Source: Pontibacillus halophilus JSM 076056 = DSM 19796 (GTDB lineage: Bacteria; Bacillota; Bacilli; Bacillales; BH030062). Taken from it: DNA of 64,000 nt. Below, in pieces: positions 35,646 to 44,912 of this stretch. The number at the start of each line of letters is the position of its first letter. Within the stretch, counting starts at the first letter, position 1. Below the pieces are notes generated by a model, which saw only the letters and a list, made by a program, of their open reading frames with translations, was not told the DNA's origin and made no database searches. The stretch is from positions 103,593 to 167,592 of the forward strand of contig NZ_AULI01000009.1 of the NCBI RefSeq assembly GCF_000425205.1, written 5' to 3'. Both the position numbers and the translations under genes were made by a program.

Positions 35646-37562
35646 GTGAGGCAGTTAAATATTGTACACAATAGCTTTGATTCTATTTATCGAGACCCTT
35701 TTGGTGCTGCACCTAAAGGGTCTCACGTTAAATTAACAATAGAAGTGGACCACCGCCAACATGTGGACAAAGTGTTCCTACATTACATTTTCGACAAGAC
35801 ACACGAAGAGTCTGTGAAGGAAATGGATTTGTTTAGTGAAGAACATCAGTTTAGCGGGTTTGAAACGACCATTACCATGCCAGAAGAGCCACAGCTTGTC
35901 TGGTATTACTTCGAAGTGCTTACAGAGAATAAAAGGTTCTATTATGGTCGAATCCATATGGAGGAGAGCGGGGAAGGAAGGGTTTATGATGAGGTACCAC
36001 CATCTTGGCAGATCACTGTATACGACCAAACCTATGAAACACCCAATTGGTGGAAGCATGCAACCATGTATCAGATCTTCCCAGATCGATTCTATGCGGA
36101 GGGTGAAATCGAGTTAGAGAAAGCACCAAAGACGAGCCTTGTTCATGCACATTGGGAGAATGACCCATATTACATCCGAAACGAACGAAATGAGGTTGTG
36201 CGTTGGGACTTCTTTGGGGGGAATCTTCAAGGGATTATTTCAAAGCTTGATTACCTTCAATCATTAGGTGTTACGGTTCTATATTTAAATCCAATCTTCG
36301 AGGCTGAGAGCAACCATCGCTATGACACGGGAGACTACCATCGTATTGACAATCTACTAGGTTCTAAAGAAGATTTTGAAGAATTGATTCGCATGGCATC
36401 TAAGCGTGGGATGGAGATTATGCTTGATGGGGTATTTAGTCACACAGGAAGCAACAGTATCTACTTCAATCAGGCTGGTGCCTATGATTCTGTTGGCGCC
36501 TATCAGTCGAAAGAATCTCCTTACTATCCATGGTATACCTTCCATGACTATCCAGACCAATACGAAGCGTGGTGGGGAGTAGGGACGTTACCAACTCTAA
36601 ATAAGAATGAGCCTAGCTACCAGCGCTTTCTCGTGCAAGATGAGGATAGCGTTATTAAAACATGGCAAAAATCTGGATTGAATCATTGGCGACTTGATGT
36701 GGCCGACGAATTGACAGATGATTTAATCCGTCAGATATATAGTGCACTAAAAGAGGGCGATCAAGATAGTGTGTTGTTGGGTGAGGTGTGGGAAGATGCC
36801 TCGAACAAAACAGCATACGGAACACGACGTGATTATTTTCTTGGTGGGGTATTAGATTCTGTCATGAATTACCCACTTAGAACTCTAATGCTAGATTTCA
36901 TTAAAGGCGACATTGACGCTTATTACTTGCACAGAAGGCTAATGACATTAAGGGAACACTATCCAAAACACTATTTCTATTCAGTTATGAATCTGATATC
37001 TAGTCATGATGTGGAGCGAGTTCTTACACACCTTGATGGCCACTTACCAACAGAATGGGATCAAAGTGAGCGAGAGGAAGTAATCCGAAAGCAAGTAAAG
37101 GTATTGAGCATGTGGCTCTATACGTTCCCTGGAGTACCTTCTCTTTATTATGGGGATGAAGCGGGCGTTGATGGTGGAGAGGACCCTGATAATCGTAAAC
37201 CTTTCCCTTGGGGAAGAGAAGATGAAGAGTTAGTGGCTTGGTATCAACAACTAGGGCAGTGGAGAAGAAAGCATGCGGCGTTACGTACAGGTGGTTGGAA
37301 CTCCATGGCAATTGATGGAGATGTGTATGCATTTGAACGGTGGACGGAGAATGGAGTTGACGAATTCGGAGATGCTGTGTCAAATGAAACCTTCCTTGTC
37401 ATCTTGAATCGGAGTAGCGAAGGGACGAAAGAAGTGACCTTTCCTGCACGTAAAGGGAAGTGGCAGAATGTGTTGAACAAATACGTTCATCGCGCTCGGA
37501 ATGGAAAGTTGTCACTTAGTTTGCAACCTTATGAAGGACTCGTATTGAGGCATCTTCACTAA
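35646..37562 (+). CDS. Neopullulanase / cyclomaltodextrinase-like GH13 enzyme
   Basis: A 638-residue enzyme with an N-terminal beta-sandwich (about 1-125, CBM34-like) and a GH13 barrel. Catalytic residues are the Asp nucleophile in HWRLDVADELTDD, the Glu in LLGEVWEDA and the Asp in LISSHDVERVL. No signal peptide, so it acts inside the cell on branched or cyclic maltodextrins released from glycogen or taken up. The start is GTG at 35646 behind GGGAGGCG. As the sixth gene of the glg operon it may take the place of the pullulanase (AmyX) function. Exact specificity among neopullulanase, maltogenic amylase and cyclomaltodextrinase is not decided. A strong terminator follows. Confidence 0.82.
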   Translation: MRQLNIVHNSFDSIYRDPFGAAPKGSHVKLTIEVDHRQHVDKVFLHYIFDKTHEESVKEMDLFSEEHQFSGFETTITMPEEPQLVWYYFEVLTENKRFYYGRIHMEESGEGRVYDEVPPSWQITVYDQTYETPNWWKHATMYQIFPDRFYAEGEIELEKAPKTSLVHAHWENDPYYIRNERNEVVRWDFFGGNLQGIISKLDYLQSLGVTVLYLNPIFEAESNHRYDTGDYHRIDNLLGSKEDFEELIRMASKRGMEIMLDGVFSHTGSNSIYFNQAGAYDSVGAYQSKESPYYPWYTFHDYPDQYEAWWGVGTLPTLNKNEPSYQRFLVQDEDSVIKTWQKSGLNHWRLDVADELTDDLIRQIYSALKEGDQDSVLLGEVWEDASNKTAYGTRRDYFLGGVLDSVMNYPLRTLMLDFIKGDIDAYYLHRRLMTLREHYPKHYFYSVMNLISSHDVERVLTHLDGHLPTEWDQSEREEVIRKQVKVLSMWLYTFPGVPSLYYGDEAGVDGGEDPDNRKPFPWGREDEELVAWYQQLGQWRRKHAALRTGGWNSMAIDGDVYAFERWTENGVDEFGDAVSNETFLVILNRSSEGTKEVTFPARKGKWQNVLNKYVHRARNGKLSLSLQPYEGLVLRHLH

Positions 37563-37595
37563 TGAAATGCTTCCTACCTTATAATTTTTATAGAC

Positions 37596-37624
37596 AAGAA
37601 GAGGTATTCACCTCTTCTTTTTTT
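37596..37624 (+). terminator. Terminator of the glg operon
   Basis: Stem AAGAAGAGGT/ACCTCTTCTT, loop ATTC, then T. Confidence 0.85.
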
Positions 37625-37662
37625 ATGCCTTTTCACTTTTGAAAATAAAAAATTTAGAATAA

Positions 37663-37691
37663 TTGAAAAAAATTACCGATTCGTTTATAGT
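37663..37691 (+). promoter_or_regulatory. Sigma-A promoter of the maltodextrin operon
   Basis: TTGAAA (37663-37668), 17-bp spacer, TATAGT (37686-37691); predicted start of transcription near 37698, inside the cre-like site. Confidence 0.65.
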
Positions 37692-37696
37692 TGGTT

Positions 37697-37711
37697 ATGG
37701 TAACGATTACA
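37697..37711. promoter_or_regulatory. cre-like / LacI-type operator
   Basis: ATGGTAACGATTACA matches the CcpA site consensus WTGNAANCGNWNNCW at all but one position and has the central CG of LacI-family operators. It covers the predicted transcription start, so binding should repress. CcpA or a MalR-type regulator could use it. Confidence 0.6.
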
Positions 37712-37744
37712 TAATGGTTTTTTGACAAAGGGGAGGGAGCCTAA

Positions 37745-39013
37745 ATGGAAAAACGGAGAGGATGGATGATGGCTATTCTAATCAGTCTTCTCGCAGTCGC
37801 TGGATGTAGTTCTAGCGAGACGAGCAAGGATGAGGATGAGGTTACACTTGTCTATGCTAGGGGAGTAGACACGACCGTCGGAAATGAAAAGTTAATTGAA
37901 GCATTTGAGAAAGAACATCCGAACATTCATATTGAATTTCGAGAAATGCCTTCTGATAGTGGTCAGCAGCACGATCAATATGTAACAACGTTCAGTGGGA
38001 AGAGTTCTGAAATTGATGTATTTGATGCGGATGTCGTCTGGCCAGCTGAATTTGCACAGGCTGGATATGTGATGGGGTTAGATCGGTTTATCGAAGAAGA
38101 AGACATCGATATGTCGAAGTACTTTGAAGGTACAGTCGAATCGGTTACATATAGCGGTCGAACATGGGCCATGCCTAAGTTCACAGATGCTGGGCTCTTA
38201 TACTACCGCACAGACCTTGTCGACAACCCTCCTGAAACCTGGGATGAATTATCTGATATGGCATCAGATTTAAATGGACAAGAGGGCACGAAATTTGGAT
38301 ATGTGATGCAAGCGAACCAATACGAGGGCATTGTAGTAAACGCAGTAGAATTTATTCATGCCTATGGTGGACAAGTGTTAGATGAGAATGGTCAGGTCGT
38401 TGTGGACAGTGAAGAAGCGATTGCAGGCATTCAGAAAATGGCAGAAATTGCTCAGTCCAATTACGTACCAAATAATATCTTGAACTTTACCGAGCTCGAA
38501 ACTGAAACAGCGTTTATTCAAGGAAACACAGTATTTGCTCGTAACTGGCCTTACATGCAATCGTCTTCAGCCGATGAAGAGCGCTCGAAAGTCGTCGGGG
38601 ATGTAGGGTTCTCCCTATTGCCAAGTGGGGACGCTCAGTCCGCATCAACACTTGGTGGTTGGGTTACGATGATTAACAAGTATACGGAGCATCCAGAAGA
38701 AGCGTGGGAATTTGTTAAGTTCATGACAGGGATGGAAGGTCAGAAAATAAGCGCAATTGAAGGTGGGGTAGCACCAACCATTGAATCACTCTATGAGGAT
38801 GAATCGGTTAAGGAGGCATCTCCTGTGTTTGCCAACGAAGCATTTGTTGAAACGTTGCAAAATGCCGTACCGCGCCCAGTATCACCTAACTATCCAAAGA
38901 TTACAGACATTATCCAAATTGAGGTATCAAAAGCACTCGCAGGAGATCAAACACCGGAACAAGCAGTGCGTGCCATGCAACAGGAGATTGAGGCCGTTGT
39001 CAATGACTCCTAA
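37745..39013 (+). CDS. Maltose/trehalose-type ABC substrate-binding lipoprotein
   Basis: A 422-residue lipoprotein: signal MEKRRGWMMAILISLLAVAGC with lipobox Cys, then a family 1 solute-binding domain (VVWPAEFAQAGYV, PKFTDAGLLYYRTDL, GNTVFARNWPYM). The pattern resembles trehalose/maltose-binding proteins. It is anchored on the outer face of the membrane and delivers sugar to the two permeases encoded next. No ATPase gene is in the operon, so a shared MsmX-like ATPase must energise it. GGGGAGGGAG precedes the ATG. The substrate is inferred from the downstream glucosidase. Confidence 0.83.
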   Translation: MEKRRGWMMAILISLLAVAGCSSSETSKDEDEVTLVYARGVDTTVGNEKLIEAFEKEHPNIHIEFREMPSDSGQQHDQYVTTFSGKSSEIDVFDADVVWPAEFAQAGYVMGLDRFIEEEDIDMSKYFEGTVESVTYSGRTWAMPKFTDAGLLYYRTDLVDNPPETWDELSDMASDLNGQEGTKFGYVMQANQYEGIVVNAVEFIHAYGGQVLDENGQVVVDSEEAIAGIQKMAEIAQSNYVPNNILNFTELETETAFIQGNTVFARNWPYMQSSSADEERSKVVGDVGFSLLPSGDAQSASTLGGWVTMINKYTEHPEEAWEFVKFMTGMEGQKISAIEGGVAPTIESLYEDESVKEASPVFANEAFVETLQNAVPRPVSPNYPKITDIIQIEVSKALAGDQTPEQAVRAMQQEIEAVVNDS

Positions 39014-39044
39014 AAGACCAAACTATTTGTAGAGGGTGATGGAT

Positions 39045-40367
39045 ATGAATAAACGCCGATTCTCTCTTAGTGAGAAACAACTCGGTTATGTGATGGTGGC
39101 ACCATCACTAGTCTTAATCGCTGTAATTGTACTTTGGCCCATTGCTTTATCGTTCTGGAATAGCTTATTTGATTACCGTCTGAATGATCCGGCTTTGTCT
39201 CAACGTACTCTTGGAAGTGAAGTCAATTTAGAACGTTATGCAGATAACTACGATTTCGTAAATATGACAATGGATGAACTTCTTCAATCCTCCATTAATG
39301 ATGAGACCACGACAGCAGTCTCAGATATTGAAGAGGGGTTAAACGAACGTCACGAGACCTTTCTTTCAACTTCAGAACATGAAGAAAAGTATGAAGAAGT
39401 GTTGGAAACCGTACAGAGTCACTATGCAGTAAAGGATGAGTCGTTAAAGTATGTATCCATCGATGAGGAATTGAAAGAAGAGTACAGTACATACTTGACC
39501 AGTGAATCCGACCGTCTGGCTTCGCTATCGAATGAGCAGAGTGGGGAAGCCGCACGTCTACTTAGTGAACTGTCAGGGCAGATGAAGTTGATGGAATCAA
39601 GCTTTATGAAAGAAAACTTTGTAGGGTTAAGCAACTACACCTCTTATTTCCAGGAGTCGAGATTGTGGCAATCGATTGGTGTAACCTCATTATTTACGGT
39701 AGTCTCCGTATTCTTTGAGCTCATTCTAGGATTAGCCATCGCTCTATTGATTAACCGAGCCTTTATTGGAAGAGGTGCTGTACGTGCCTCTGTATTAATT
39801 CCATGGGCCATACCGACAGCTGTATCCGCTATGATTTGGAAGTTTCTATATGACGGGCAGTCTGGAGTAATCGCTCATTATTTTGAGCAGCTAGGCTTTA
39901 TCCAAGACGCCGGGCAGTTGCTTACGACAAGTGCAGGAGCCATCTTCTCTGTCATCTTCTCTGATGTATGGAAGACAACTCCTTACATGGCATTGCTATT
40001 GCTCGCGGGCCTTCAGACGATCCCACATCAACTGTACGAATCAGCTCAGGTGGATGGAGCGAATGCATGGCATCGATTCTACAAGATTACATTGCCGATG
40101 CTGAAATCTACAATTCTAGTAGCGTTATTATTCCGTACACTAGATGCCTTTCGGGTATTTGACTTAATCTACGTGCTAACAGGTGGGGGGCCAGCGAATG
40201 CGACCGAAGCTGTCTCCGTGTACGCGTATAAGATTCTCTTCGCCCAACAGAATTTCGGAGCAGGTTCAGCTCTATCTGTCGTAGTGTTCATCTGTGTGGC
40301 GATTATTAGTACACTGTTTATCCGCTTTATTGGGTCTGATCTCTTCTCAGGAAAAGTTAAAGGATAA
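39045..40367 (+). CDS. Maltodextrin-type ABC permease (MalF-like)
   Basis: About 440 residues. The first membrane segment (about 15-37) is followed by an unusually long polar stretch (about 45-195) rich in Glu and Ser. Five further segments follow, with the ATPase-contacting EAA loop YESAQVDGANAWHRFYKITLPML near residue 330. The extracellular insert recalls the large loop of E. coli MalF and the long MdxF of B. subtilis. ATG at 39045 is chosen for its spacing from AGAGGG; ATG 39039 and GTG 39036 are alternatives. Inner component of the importer. Confidence 0.82.
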   Translation: MNKRRFSLSEKQLGYVMVAPSLVLIAVIVLWPIALSFWNSLFDYRLNDPALSQRTLGSEVNLERYADNYDFVNMTMDELLQSSINDETTTAVSDIEEGLNERHETFLSTSEHEEKYEEVLETVQSHYAVKDESLKYVSIDEELKEEYSTYLTSESDRLASLSNEQSGEAARLLSELSGQMKLMESSFMKENFVGLSNYTSYFQESRLWQSIGVTSLFTVVSVFFELILGLAIALLINRAFIGRGAVRASVLIPWAIPTAVSAMIWKFLYDGQSGVIAHYFEQLGFIQDAGQLLTTSAGAIFSVIFSDVWKTTPYMALLLLAGLQTIPHQLYESAQVDGANAWHRFYKITLPMLKSTILVALLFRTLDAFRVFDLIYVLTGGGPANATEAVSVYAYKILFAQQNFGAGSALSVVVFICVAIISTLFIRFIGSDLFSGKVKG

Positions 40368-40399
40368 TCTACCAATTTCATTATGCTAGGAGGCTCATT

Positions 40400-41224
40400 A
40401 TGCAAAGAAAAGCGGGTCCATGGTTTTACGTATTTCTACTCGTATTTGTATTTCTCGTTATGTTTCCGTTTCTATGGATTTTCTTAACGTCCATTAAGCC
40501 AATTGGGGATATCTTTGGTGCTCCATTTGCTTGGTTTGGGTCAGGGATTTCATTTGAGTCCTATCAATCCGCGTTAACGACACGTCCATTGCTACGCTAT
40601 ATGTTGAACAGTTTTATCGTTTCAACAGCTACAACGGTTTTAGCAATCGGTTGCGCATCCTTTACGGCTTATGCAGTGACAAGATTGCCGATTCGATTTA
40701 AGGGAGCAATTTTAGGGATTGTGCTAGCATCATCCATGTTTCCTCCGATTGCGATTATTTCGCCCATCTATAACTTTGTAACAGATTTCGGATTACGTAA
40801 CAGCTATACCGGTCTAGTTATTCCGTACATTACGATTAGCTTGCCGCTAGCTATTTGGATTCTATCAACTTTCTTCCAGAACATCCCTTACTCATTGGAA
40901 GAATCAGCAAAGCTTGACGGTGCAACACCGTTCCAAACGTTCAGAAAGATTATTCTGCCCTTAGCGGCACCTGGCGTTTTCACGACAGCAATCCTAGTCT
41001 TTATTGCAGCGTGGAATGAGTATCTGTTCGCTCTTACGATTAATACTCAGGATTCGATGAAGACGGTCCCAGTTGGAATATCACTTTACCAGAGTCAATA
41101 TTCCATTCCGTGGGGAGATATTACTGCGGCGACGGTGCTTGTCACAATTCCAATTGTTATTCTTGTGCTTATCTTCCAGAGAAGAATTGTGGCAGGATTA
41201 ACATCAGGTTCTGTGAAAGAGTAG
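40400..41224 (+). CDS. Maltodextrin-type ABC permease (MalG-like)
   Basis: A 274-residue permease with six membrane segments and the EAA loop LEESAKLDGATPFQTFRKIILPL near residue 170. It ends with the typical FQRRIVAGLTSGSVKE, which in family members reaches toward the ATPase. It pairs with the MalF-like protein. AGGAGG precedes the ATG. It is 63 nt upstream of the glucosidase gene with no terminator between, so one operon. Confidence 0.86.
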   Translation: MQRKAGPWFYVFLLVFVFLVMFPFLWIFLTSIKPIGDIFGAPFAWFGSGISFESYQSALTTRPLLRYMLNSFIVSTATTVLAIGCASFTAYAVTRLPIRFKGAILGIVLASSMFPPIAIISPIYNFVTDFGLRNSYTGLVIPYITISLPLAIWILSTFFQNIPYSLEESAKLDGATPFQTFRKIILPLAAPGVFTTAILVFIAAWNEYLFALTINTQDSMKTVPVGISLYQSQYSIPWGDITAATVLVTIPIVILVLIFQRRIVAGLTSGSVKE

Positions 41225-41286
41225 TTTAATCCCATTCCATTACGTTAACACAGTAGAAGGGTACTAATACTTTAGGAGGTAGGAAA

Positions 41287-42984
41287 ATGGAAAGAAAATG
41301 GTGGAAAGAAGGCGTCGTGTATCAAGTTTATCCAAGGAGCTTTAATGATTCGAACGGAGATGGAATCGGTGACCTAAGAGGGATTACCGAGAAGTTGGAT
41401 TATCTAAAGGACTTAGGGGTCGATATTCTTTGGTTATCTCCGGTTTATGAGTCACCGAACGATGACAACGGCTACGATATAAGTAATTACCGTGCGATCA
41501 TGGATGAATTCGGTACAATGGAAGACTGGGAAACGATGCTTGAGGAGATTCATAAGCGTGACATGCGTCTCGTGATGGATTTGGTTGTTAATCATACGTC
41601 AGATGAACATGAGTGGTTCCAAGAAGCTCGTAAATCGAAAGATAATCCATACCGAGACTATTATATTTGGAGAGACGGGAAAGATGGAGCTGAGCCGAAT
41701 AATTGGGTATCCTTCTTCAGTGGCTCCGCATGGGATTATGATGAAGAAACAGCCCAATATTACTTACACTTATTCACTAGAAAACAACCGGATTTAAATT
41801 GGGAAAATGAACAGGTTCGAAAAGAAGTATTCGACATGATGAAGTTCTGGTTGGATAAAGGAATTGACGGCTTCCGCATGGATGTCATCAATTTAATTTC
41901 TAAGACACCAGGCTTACCTGACGCTTTGGTTACGCAAGCAAAGAACTTATACCAATGGGGCGGAGAACACTTTGTAAATGGTCCACGCTTCATGGAGTTT
42001 ATGAATGAGATGAACGATGAAGTACTTCAGCATTATGATGTGATGACCGTTGGGGAAACAGCGATGGTGAAGCCAGAAGATGGAGTTGAGTTCACAAACG
42101 AAGAAGATGGTGTGCTAAGTATGGTGTTCCAATTCGACCATATGGAGATTGACGGCTTGCCTGGAAGTCAAGAAGGGAAATGGTCCGTCCAACCTTGGAA
42201 ATTGTCTAAGATGAAAGAAATCATGAGTGATTGGCAGCACACCCTAAATGGAAAAGGGTGGAACAGTCTTTATTTAGAGAACCATGACCAGCCACGTTCA
42301 GTGTCCCGATTTGGCAATGACAAAGAGTATCATAAAGAATCAGCAAAGATGTTAGCAACATGGTATCAACTCATGCAGGGCACTCCATACATTTATCAAG
42401 GTCAGGAAATTGGCATGACAAATGTTAAATACGATTCGATTGAAGATTACCGCGATGTTGAAATTCACAACTGGTATAATGAGCAAGTGACAGAGAAAGG
42501 GAAGAATAAACAAGAAATTATGCACTCCATCTTTGTAAAGGGGAGAGATAATGCGCGTACCCCAATGCAGTGGAGTGGGGAGAAGAATGCCGGATTTACG
42601 CCAGATGAGCCTTGGATTAAGGTGAATCCAAATTATACTTCCATTAACGTTGAAGACCAACAGAAGGATGAAGGTTCAATCCTAAATTATTATAAAGAGT
42701 TAATACGACTTCGCAAGAATCATGACGTATTGTTGTACGGGTCTTACAAGTTGTTGGACCCAGAAGATGAACAAGTCTATGCTTACGAACGAGAATTGGA
42801 TGGAGAAGTTGCGCTTATTGTAGCTAACTTCACGAAAGAAGCAGTGGAGTATCAAGTAGATTCATCATTCGAACTAAAGACTGCACAGCAGGTAATCGGA
42901 AACTATCCGAACGAGGAAGAGAATGGGGAACAGCTTCACTTGAAGCCGTATGAAGCAAGAGTCTATATCAAGACAACAAAATAA
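41287..42984 (+). CDS. Oligo-1,6-glucosidase (GH13_31)
   Basis: A 565-residue cytosolic GH13 enzyme starting MERKWWKEGVVYQVYPRSF. The nucleophile Asp is in GFRMDVINLISK, the acid Glu in VGETAM, and the third Asp in LENHDQPRSVSRFG. The residue after the nucleophile is Val, which in this family goes with alpha-1,6 specificity (isomaltase type) rather than maltase, where Thr or Ala is seen. Similar to MalL and oligo-1,6-glucosidases of bacilli. It splits isomaltose-type or branched oligosaccharides brought in by the importer. Ribosome site TAGGAGGT. Confidence 0.87.
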   Translation: MERKWWKEGVVYQVYPRSFNDSNGDGIGDLRGITEKLDYLKDLGVDILWLSPVYESPNDDNGYDISNYRAIMDEFGTMEDWETMLEEIHKRDMRLVMDLVVNHTSDEHEWFQEARKSKDNPYRDYYIWRDGKDGAEPNNWVSFFSGSAWDYDEETAQYYLHLFTRKQPDLNWENEQVRKEVFDMMKFWLDKGIDGFRMDVINLISKTPGLPDALVTQAKNLYQWGGEHFVNGPRFMEFMNEMNDEVLQHYDVMTVGETAMVKPEDGVEFTNEEDGVLSMVFQFDHMEIDGLPGSQEGKWSVQPWKLSKMKEIMSDWQHTLNGKGWNSLYLENHDQPRSVSRFGNDKEYHKESAKMLATWYQLMQGTPYIYQGQEIGMTNVKYDSIEDYRDVEIHNWYNEQVTEKGKNKQEIMHSIFVKGRDNARTPMQWSGEKNAGFTPDEPWIKVNPNYTSINVEDQQKDEGSILNYYKELIRLRKNHDVLLYGSYKLLDPEDEQVYAYERELDGEVALIVANFTKEAVEYQVDSSFELKTAQQVIGNYPNEEENGEQLHLKPYEARVYIKTTK

Positions 42985-42987
42985 TAC

Positions 42988-43025
42988 AAAAAAACCGAAC
43001 CAGGACAACCTGGTTCGGTTTTTCT
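42988..43025. terminator. Bidirectional terminator, glucosidase / rnjA
   Basis: A 15-bp stem, AAAAACCGAACCAGG and its complement, loop ACAA, with A and T tracts on both sides; lies between converging genes. Confidence 0.85.
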
Positions 43026-43031
43026 TCGTGA

Positions 43032-44699
43032 TCACACTTCCATAATGATAGGAAGGATCATTGGTTTGCGCTTTGTCTTGTCGTAAAGGAACGGTGCAAT
43101 CGTGTCTGTAATCTCGTTCTTGATTTCAGACCATTGAGTCGTACGGCGTTCCATTACTTTCTCAAGATGTCTTGAAACGAGCTGTTGTGCTTCGTTAATG
43201 AGGTCTTCTGATTCGCGCATATAAACGAACCCGCGGGATATGATATCTGGGCCGGCAGAAATTTTGAATTCTTTCATATTGATACTAACTACAACGATGA
43301 CAAGTCCTTCTTCTGAGAGAATACGACGGTCTCGTAAGACGATGTTCCCAATGTCTCCGACCCCGTTCCCATCTACATATACAGAACCAGATGGGATCTT
43401 GCCTGCAATCATTGCGTTATCTTTACCAAGGGCAAGGACGTCTCCATTATCCATAATGAAGCAATCACTTGGGTCCATATCAATGTCTTGAGCTAGTTTT
43501 GTATGCATTTTTAACATACGGTATTCACCGTGAATAGGCATAAAGAATTTCGGTTTCATAAGACGAAGCATAAGTTTTTGTTCTTGTTGACCACCGTGAC
43601 CAGACGTATGGATGTCATTAAGAGATCCATGAATCACATCTGCGCCAGCGCGGTACAACATATTAATTGTACGGCTTACGCTCACTGTATTTCCAGGGAT
43701 TGGAGAAGATGAGAATACTACTGTATCTCCTGGAATAATTTGGATCTGACGGTGTGTCCCATTCGCAATTCTGGATAGGGCGGCCATTGGCTCACCTTGT
43801 GATCCTGTACACAGAATAACGACTTCATGTGATGGAAGACGATTAATCTGTGAAGCATCGATAAATGTTTCCTTTGGTGCTCGAATATACCCTAAGTCTT
43901 GCCCAATACTAATTGATGCTTCCATACTACGTCCAAACACGGCTACTTTTCGATTGTTTTGTACCGCTGCTTCAACGACTTGTTGCAGACGGTGGATGTT
44001 TGATGCAAAGGTTGCGAAGATTAGGCGACCTTTGACTTTGGTGAAGATATCTTCAATGCTTTCCCCTACACGACGCTCAGATAAGGTGAAGTCAGGGATT
44101 TCGCTGTTGGTACTATCAGATAGAAGTGCAAGTACGCCTTCTTTTCCGATTTCAGCCATTTTCGTTAGGTTGGCTGGTTCTCCAACAGGAGTAAAGTCAA
44201 ATTTGAAGTCTCCAGTATGCACGACGTTTCCTGGTGGTGTCTTCACAACAATCCCGAAGGAGTCCGGAATGCTGTGTGTCGTACGGAAGAACGTTACTGA
44301 TGTTTTGCGGAACTTAATGATGTCATCTTCTTCGATCGTATGAAGCTTTGTTGTTCGCAAAAGACCATGTTCTTCAAGTTTGTTACGAATAAGTCCGATA
44401 GCTAGCTTGCCCCCGTAAATCGGGATGTTCAACTCTCTTAATAGGTAAGGGATCCCGCCAATGTGATCCTCGTGACCGTGAGTAATGAATAATCCTTTAA
44501 TCTTCTCCTGGTTTTGTACAAGGTACGTGTAATCGGGAATGACGTAATCAATACCAAGCAGTTCATTCTCTGGGAATTTGATTCCTGCATCGATTAAGAT
44601 GATTTCGTCTTGGAACTGAACACCGTACGTGTTCTTACCAATTTCTCCGAGTCCGCCTAATGCAAAAACAGCAGTTTGGTCGTTTTTAACAAATTTCAT
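43032..44699 (-). CDS. rnjA: Ribonuclease J1
   Basis: A 555-residue metallo-beta-lactamase/beta-CASP ribonuclease. The zinc motif [11 protein letters not shown] carries H74, H76, D78 and H79; the beta-CASP region contains [13 protein letters not shown] and [18 protein letters not shown]. RNase J1 is the 5'-to-3' exonuclease and endonuclease central to mRNA decay and 16S maturation in bacilli. GGAG lies 12 nt before the ATG, inside the end of rpoY. Cotranscribed with rpoY, 3 nt apart, as in B. subtilis (ykzG-ykqC). Confidence 0.95.
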   Translation of the reverse strand: MKFVKNDQTAVFALGGLGEIGKNTYGVQFQDEIILIDAGIKFPENELLGIDYVIPDYTYLVQNQEKIKGLFITHGHEDHIGGIPYLLRELNIPIYGGKLAIGLIRNKLEEHGLLRTTKLHTIEEDDIIKFRKTSVTFFRTTHSIPDSFGIVVKTPPGNVVHTGDFKFDFTPVGEPANLTKMAEIGKEGVLALLSDSTNSEIPDFTLSERRVGESIEDIFTKVKGRLIFATFASNIHRLQQVVEAAVQNNRKVAVFGRSMEASISIGQDLGYIRAPKETFIDASQINRLPSHEVVILCTGSQGEPMAALSRIANGTHRQIQIIPGDTVVFSSSPIPGNTVSVSRTINMLYRAGADVIHGSLNDIHTSGHGGQQEQKLMLRLMKPKFFMPIHGEYRMLKMHTKLAQDIDMDPSDCFIMDNGDVLALGKDNAMIAGKIPSGSVYVDGNGVGDIGNIVLRDRRILSEEGLVIVVVSINMKEFKISAGPDIISRGFVYMRESEDLINEAQQLVSRHLEKVMERRTTQWSEIKNEITDTIAPFLYDKTKRKPMILPIIMEV

Positions 44700-44702
44700 T
44701 TG

Positions 44703-44912
44703 TTAAATGTTCTCCAACTTAAAGTCTTCGGATTGTTGTTCATACTCCAGGTGGTCACCTTGAAGAAGTTGAATGTATTCAATGTTGATTTGGCGATCGG
44801 CTAGCTTGTAACGGACATCTCTTTCAGATTCTCCCTCAATATATAGGGCAGTTGTTCGCTCGCGAACAGGTACTTGTTCAGGCATAGACTGATGAAGTAC
44901 TTTATAGATCAT
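44703..44912 (-). CDS. rpoY: RNA polymerase epsilon subunit RpoY
   Basis: A 69-residue protein matching YkzG/RpoY: MIYKVLHQSMPEQVPVRERT, then YIEGESERDVRYKLADRQINIEYIQLL. It binds core RNA polymerase and protects it from phage-type inhibitors. AGGAGAG precedes the ATG. It lies directly before rnjA in the same transcript, with a leader of possibly more than 200 nt upstream. Confidence 0.9.
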   Translation of the reverse strand: MIYKVLHQSMPEQVPVRERTTALYIEGESERDVRYKLADRQINIEYIQLLQGDHLEYEQQSEDFKLENI

